Source: Saururus chinensis
Taxonomy: Eukaryota > Streptophyta > Magnoliopsida > Piperales > Saururaceae
Reading direction: 5' to 3'
Assembly: GCA_035235625.1 (NCBI GenBank)
Contig: CP141148.1
Coordinates: 26,909,057-26,973,056, forward strand
DNA: 64,000 bases
Below, in pieces: positions 62,031 to 64,000 of this stretch. Positions within the stretch are counted from its first letter, which is position 1. Every line of letters starts with the position of its first letter. The notes under the pieces were generated by a model that saw only the letters and a list, made by a program, of their open reading frames with translations, ran no database searches and had not been told where the DNA came from. The position numbers and the translations under genes were made by a program.

Positions 62031-63047
62031 TTAACAAATATCATCTGTCAAAGAATCTTCTATCTCTTTTTCAGAAGTCTCTTTCTGATCCGCATCTTTG
62101 TCATCTAAATCAATAATCTGCAAGAAGTCCACTTCAGAAAAATCCCAGTTGGGCTCAATCAAAGCCTGATCTTGCCTTCCCATAGCCATAGCCATTGCCT
62201 GATCCTGAATTCCCTCCACAAAATCACCCATCAGGTCTCCAATTTCTATGTAATTCATATCAATATTATCATCACAGAAGGAGGTATTAAGATAACTCAT
62301 CTCTGTTTGCACAGCCGTTTCTCCCTCATTCTGAACATCCACTTGAAAATATTGAACAAGATCCTCATCTTCCTCAAAGCCCACGTCCATGAACTCACGG
62401 GCCGATTCTCTCAAACAACACTTCTTTAACAGAGCTGTGTTCTGCAAACCCGCATCAAAATCCCATCCATGACAGTCCGCAAAAACTACATTCGCAGTTA
62501 CAGCACTCGGGGATGAAGATGAGTTGATGATTTCTTCAAAATCAAGAATGCAGCTTTCAGTTTCTTTCGGCTCAATCGAACTCTCTGGATGAGGATTTGA
62601 CAACTTCTGCAACAGTTCAATCGCCTTTTTCACTCCACCCAGATCAGAATCAATTCGACCTATCACCTTCTCCAGATCCCTCAAGCCCAACCCATATAAA
62701 CCGACCTCCCCACAGACCTTGTGCTTGAGAAGGATCGAAACCCCCTCGTGGTTCGCCTTCTGGTTTCCACATTCTTGGCAGTCTCTGAACTTCCGGACCA
62801 GGGCGAGGCAGGATTCCCTGTCATCTGGCCAATGCGTCTGCAACCCAAGGGCAGGGGAGTCGAAGAGAAAGAACCCATCTGTGCCGCTAAGAATGCAGAG
62901 CTCTCCCATCTTCTTTTTCATGTTGTCGACCTGTTTCTTGACCCGGCCCTGCCTCGGGCCTCCATCGCCAGTCGTCTTCCTCCTCTTGAATCTGGTTGTG
63001 GAGGCCCCAGACGAACCTGCCAGCGAGCCCCTCGCCATGAAGCCCAT
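62031..63047 (-). CDS. diverged type I MADS-like protein (M-gamma-like), intronless
   Basis: The frame has 338 codons and one exon, as usual for type I MADS genes. Residues 32-90 align by eye with the second half of a type I MADS domain: RVKKQVDNMKKKMGELCILS resembles the KKR-GLLKK-ELS-LC helix, then GTDGFFLFDSP corresponds to the beta strands ending in SP, and THWPDDRESCLALVRKFRDC matches the xxWPS...V..F segment of the M-gamma group. The usual N-terminal basic MGRxKVKL part is replaced by a Ser/Gly stretch with RFKRRK at 19-24. The C-terminus (residues 225-338) is acidic, with DDNIDMNYIEIGDLM and NWDFSEVDFLQIIDLDD, possibly an activation region. Start: first of two close ATGs (the second is codon 4). 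TATA-like TTTTAAAA near 63157 may serve it. It is probably a nuclear regulator; DNA binding is uncertain. Confidence 0.7.
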   Translation of the reverse strand: MGFMARGSLAGSSGASTTRFKRRKTTGDGGPRQGRVKKQVDNMKKKMGELCILSGTDGFFLFDSPALGLQTHWPDDRESCLALVRKFRDCQECGNQKANHEGVSILLKHKVCGEVGLYGLGLRDLEKVIGRIDSDLGGVKKAIELLQKLSNPHPESSIEPKETESCILDFEEIINSSSSPSAVTANVVFADCHGWDFDAGLQNTALLKKCCLRESAREFMDVGFEEDEDLVQYFQVDVQNEGETAVQTEMSYLNTSFCDDNIDMNYIEIGDLMGDFVEGIQDQAMAMAMGRQDQALIEPNWDFSEVDFLQIIDLDDKDADQKETSEKEIEDSLTDDIC

Positions 63048-63149
63048 GGAGACGGAGGAGAAGACTGAATGTGAATTGCAAAGAGAGAAGGAAAGTGGAG
63101 TTGCAGAAGGAGAGAGTGAGGAAGTCGGGGAGACCAGAGAGAGGGAGGG

Positions 63150-63215
63150 GCGGGGTTTTAAAAGCTGGGGACGCGGGGTGGCCGTTGGGCACGGGTGGGG
63201 TCGTATTTAAGCCGG
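63150..63215 (-). promoter_or_regulatory. candidate core promoter of the MADS-like gene
   Basis: On the minus strand CTTAAATACG (about 63203-63212) and CTTTTAAAACC (about 63155-63165) are TATA-like, 165 and 110 bp before the ATG. CT-rich leader sequence follows. Motif match only. Confidence 0.4.
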
Positions 63216-64000
63216 ACCGCGTATTTAACTGAACCAAACCAATGACGGGGAGACTACCCATTTGAATTTTGTAAGGGATTATTGTTCACACTCACACCCT
63301 TCTTCACATTGACCAGTTGTGGGAGGGGGTGAAACTTTTAAACGTCTATACGTACGGGTGCTGACTAGTCGAGCCGGCTTATCAAGCAAGAGTACATCAA
63401 CTTGGCTTAATTCAAATATGACTCAATTTAAAGTGCCTTAGCTTGAACTCAACCATAATAAAACTTGTATTCGACTTAAACTTGAGATAATATAAAATTT
63501 ATAAATATATTTTATAATATATATAAATACATATTAATACCTATGTGTACATATGTACAATTATCAATCTTGGAATATATTTATAATATATACATATACA
63601 ATAAATTTATATTTTACGCATTATAATTATAATATCTCTAATTTTATTTTATTTTAATTCTTTTTTAATTGTGTGATTTTGTTTATTTGTCGGTTTGATT
63701 TGACTTTTGGGGTTATGGGTTGGTTTAATTAATAATTTTATAAAGTTTAATTCTATTTTATGAGTATTAGTGTGAAACATAATTTACCCAAAATTTTATC
63801 TATTTTTATGTTATTTATTTAAAAAATTTCTTTGGTCAAGGGAGTGGGCCTCACCGTGGGACTCACATCCATGTGGGGGTGACATGCAACTTATTTTGGC
63901 TTCTAACCTTTTAGTGATTTGTTTAAGTGGAAATTTATTTTTTGGTCAAAAATACACTTAATTGGCAACTTAGGGCATTTTCCTCTATTATTTAGCCCAA
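63216..64000. other. no gene recognised
   Basis: AT-rich intergenic DNA with a CTTGAACTCAACC/CGACTTAAACTTGAG type repeat fragment near 63440-63490. No coding feature is seen. Confidence 0.4.

Noticed and set aside
62719-63210. 163-codon frame opposite the MADS-like gene
   Set aside because: It is a shadow of the minus-strand gene, which has the better domain match and a start near a promoter.

Overview
The window is nuclear DNA of a flowering plant. It has split genes with GT-AG introns, a plastid-type starch phosphorylase with a transit peptide, 5S rDNA, hAT, CACTA and Ty1-copia elements, Stowaway-like MITEs and a piece of plastid DNA. The plastid piece keeps the ancestral order psbK - psbI - trnS-GCU - trnG-UCC. 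Grasses have lost this order, so a grass is unlikely; I cannot name the species. The sequence is AT-rich and most of it is transposon debris.

Layout. 0-3.4 kb: nested minisatellites ending in an LTR-like terminus. 5.1-6.1 kb: a decayed hAT transposase. 7.3-9.0 kb: a relict array of six 5S rRNA copies on the minus strand, some broken. 9.1-10.6 kb: a long imperfect inverted repeat. 11.2-12.2 kb: an LTR-like fragment. 12.7-13.6 kb: two copies of a 160-bp repeat. 14.1 kb: a single-exon gene for a secreted Asn/Gln-rich nonapeptide-repeat protein, with an RY motif, an ACGT motif and a TATA box upstream. 15.7-16.4 kb: a copia LTR. 18.2-25.8 kb: a CACTA element filled with CT-rich arrays. 27.5 kb: a possible small proline-rich membrane protein. 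32.2-36.5 kb: a broken copia element carrying a solo LTR and a hAT-like MITE. 36.7-40.3 kb: a second CACTA element of the same family, inverted, with a TGT target duplication. 40.4-43.4 kb: a solo LTR and more MITEs.

46.5-52.7 kb holds the main housekeeping gene: a complete 15-exon plastidic alpha-glucan phosphorylase (PHO1, L-type). It assembles to 967 codons with every intron in phase. At 55.0-57.8 kb there is a nuclear insertion of plastid DNA (NUPT) with trnG-UCC (intron included, 3' exon cut), an intact trnS-GCU, an intact psbI frame and psbK. At 59.8-60.4 kb there is a 55-bp minisatellite. At 62.0-63.0 kb on the minus strand there is an intronless 338-codon gene for a diverged type I MADS-like protein.

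Only PHO1, the MADS-like gene and the 14.1-kb gene look like functional protein-coding genes; 27.5 kb is a candidate. They do not form a pathway together. I found no multi-gene novel system. The most unusual items are the nonapeptide-repeat secreted protein with a seed-type promoter, the MADS-like protein with an eroded DNA-binding half, the CACTA pair built around CT/GA arrays, and the 5S relict array.
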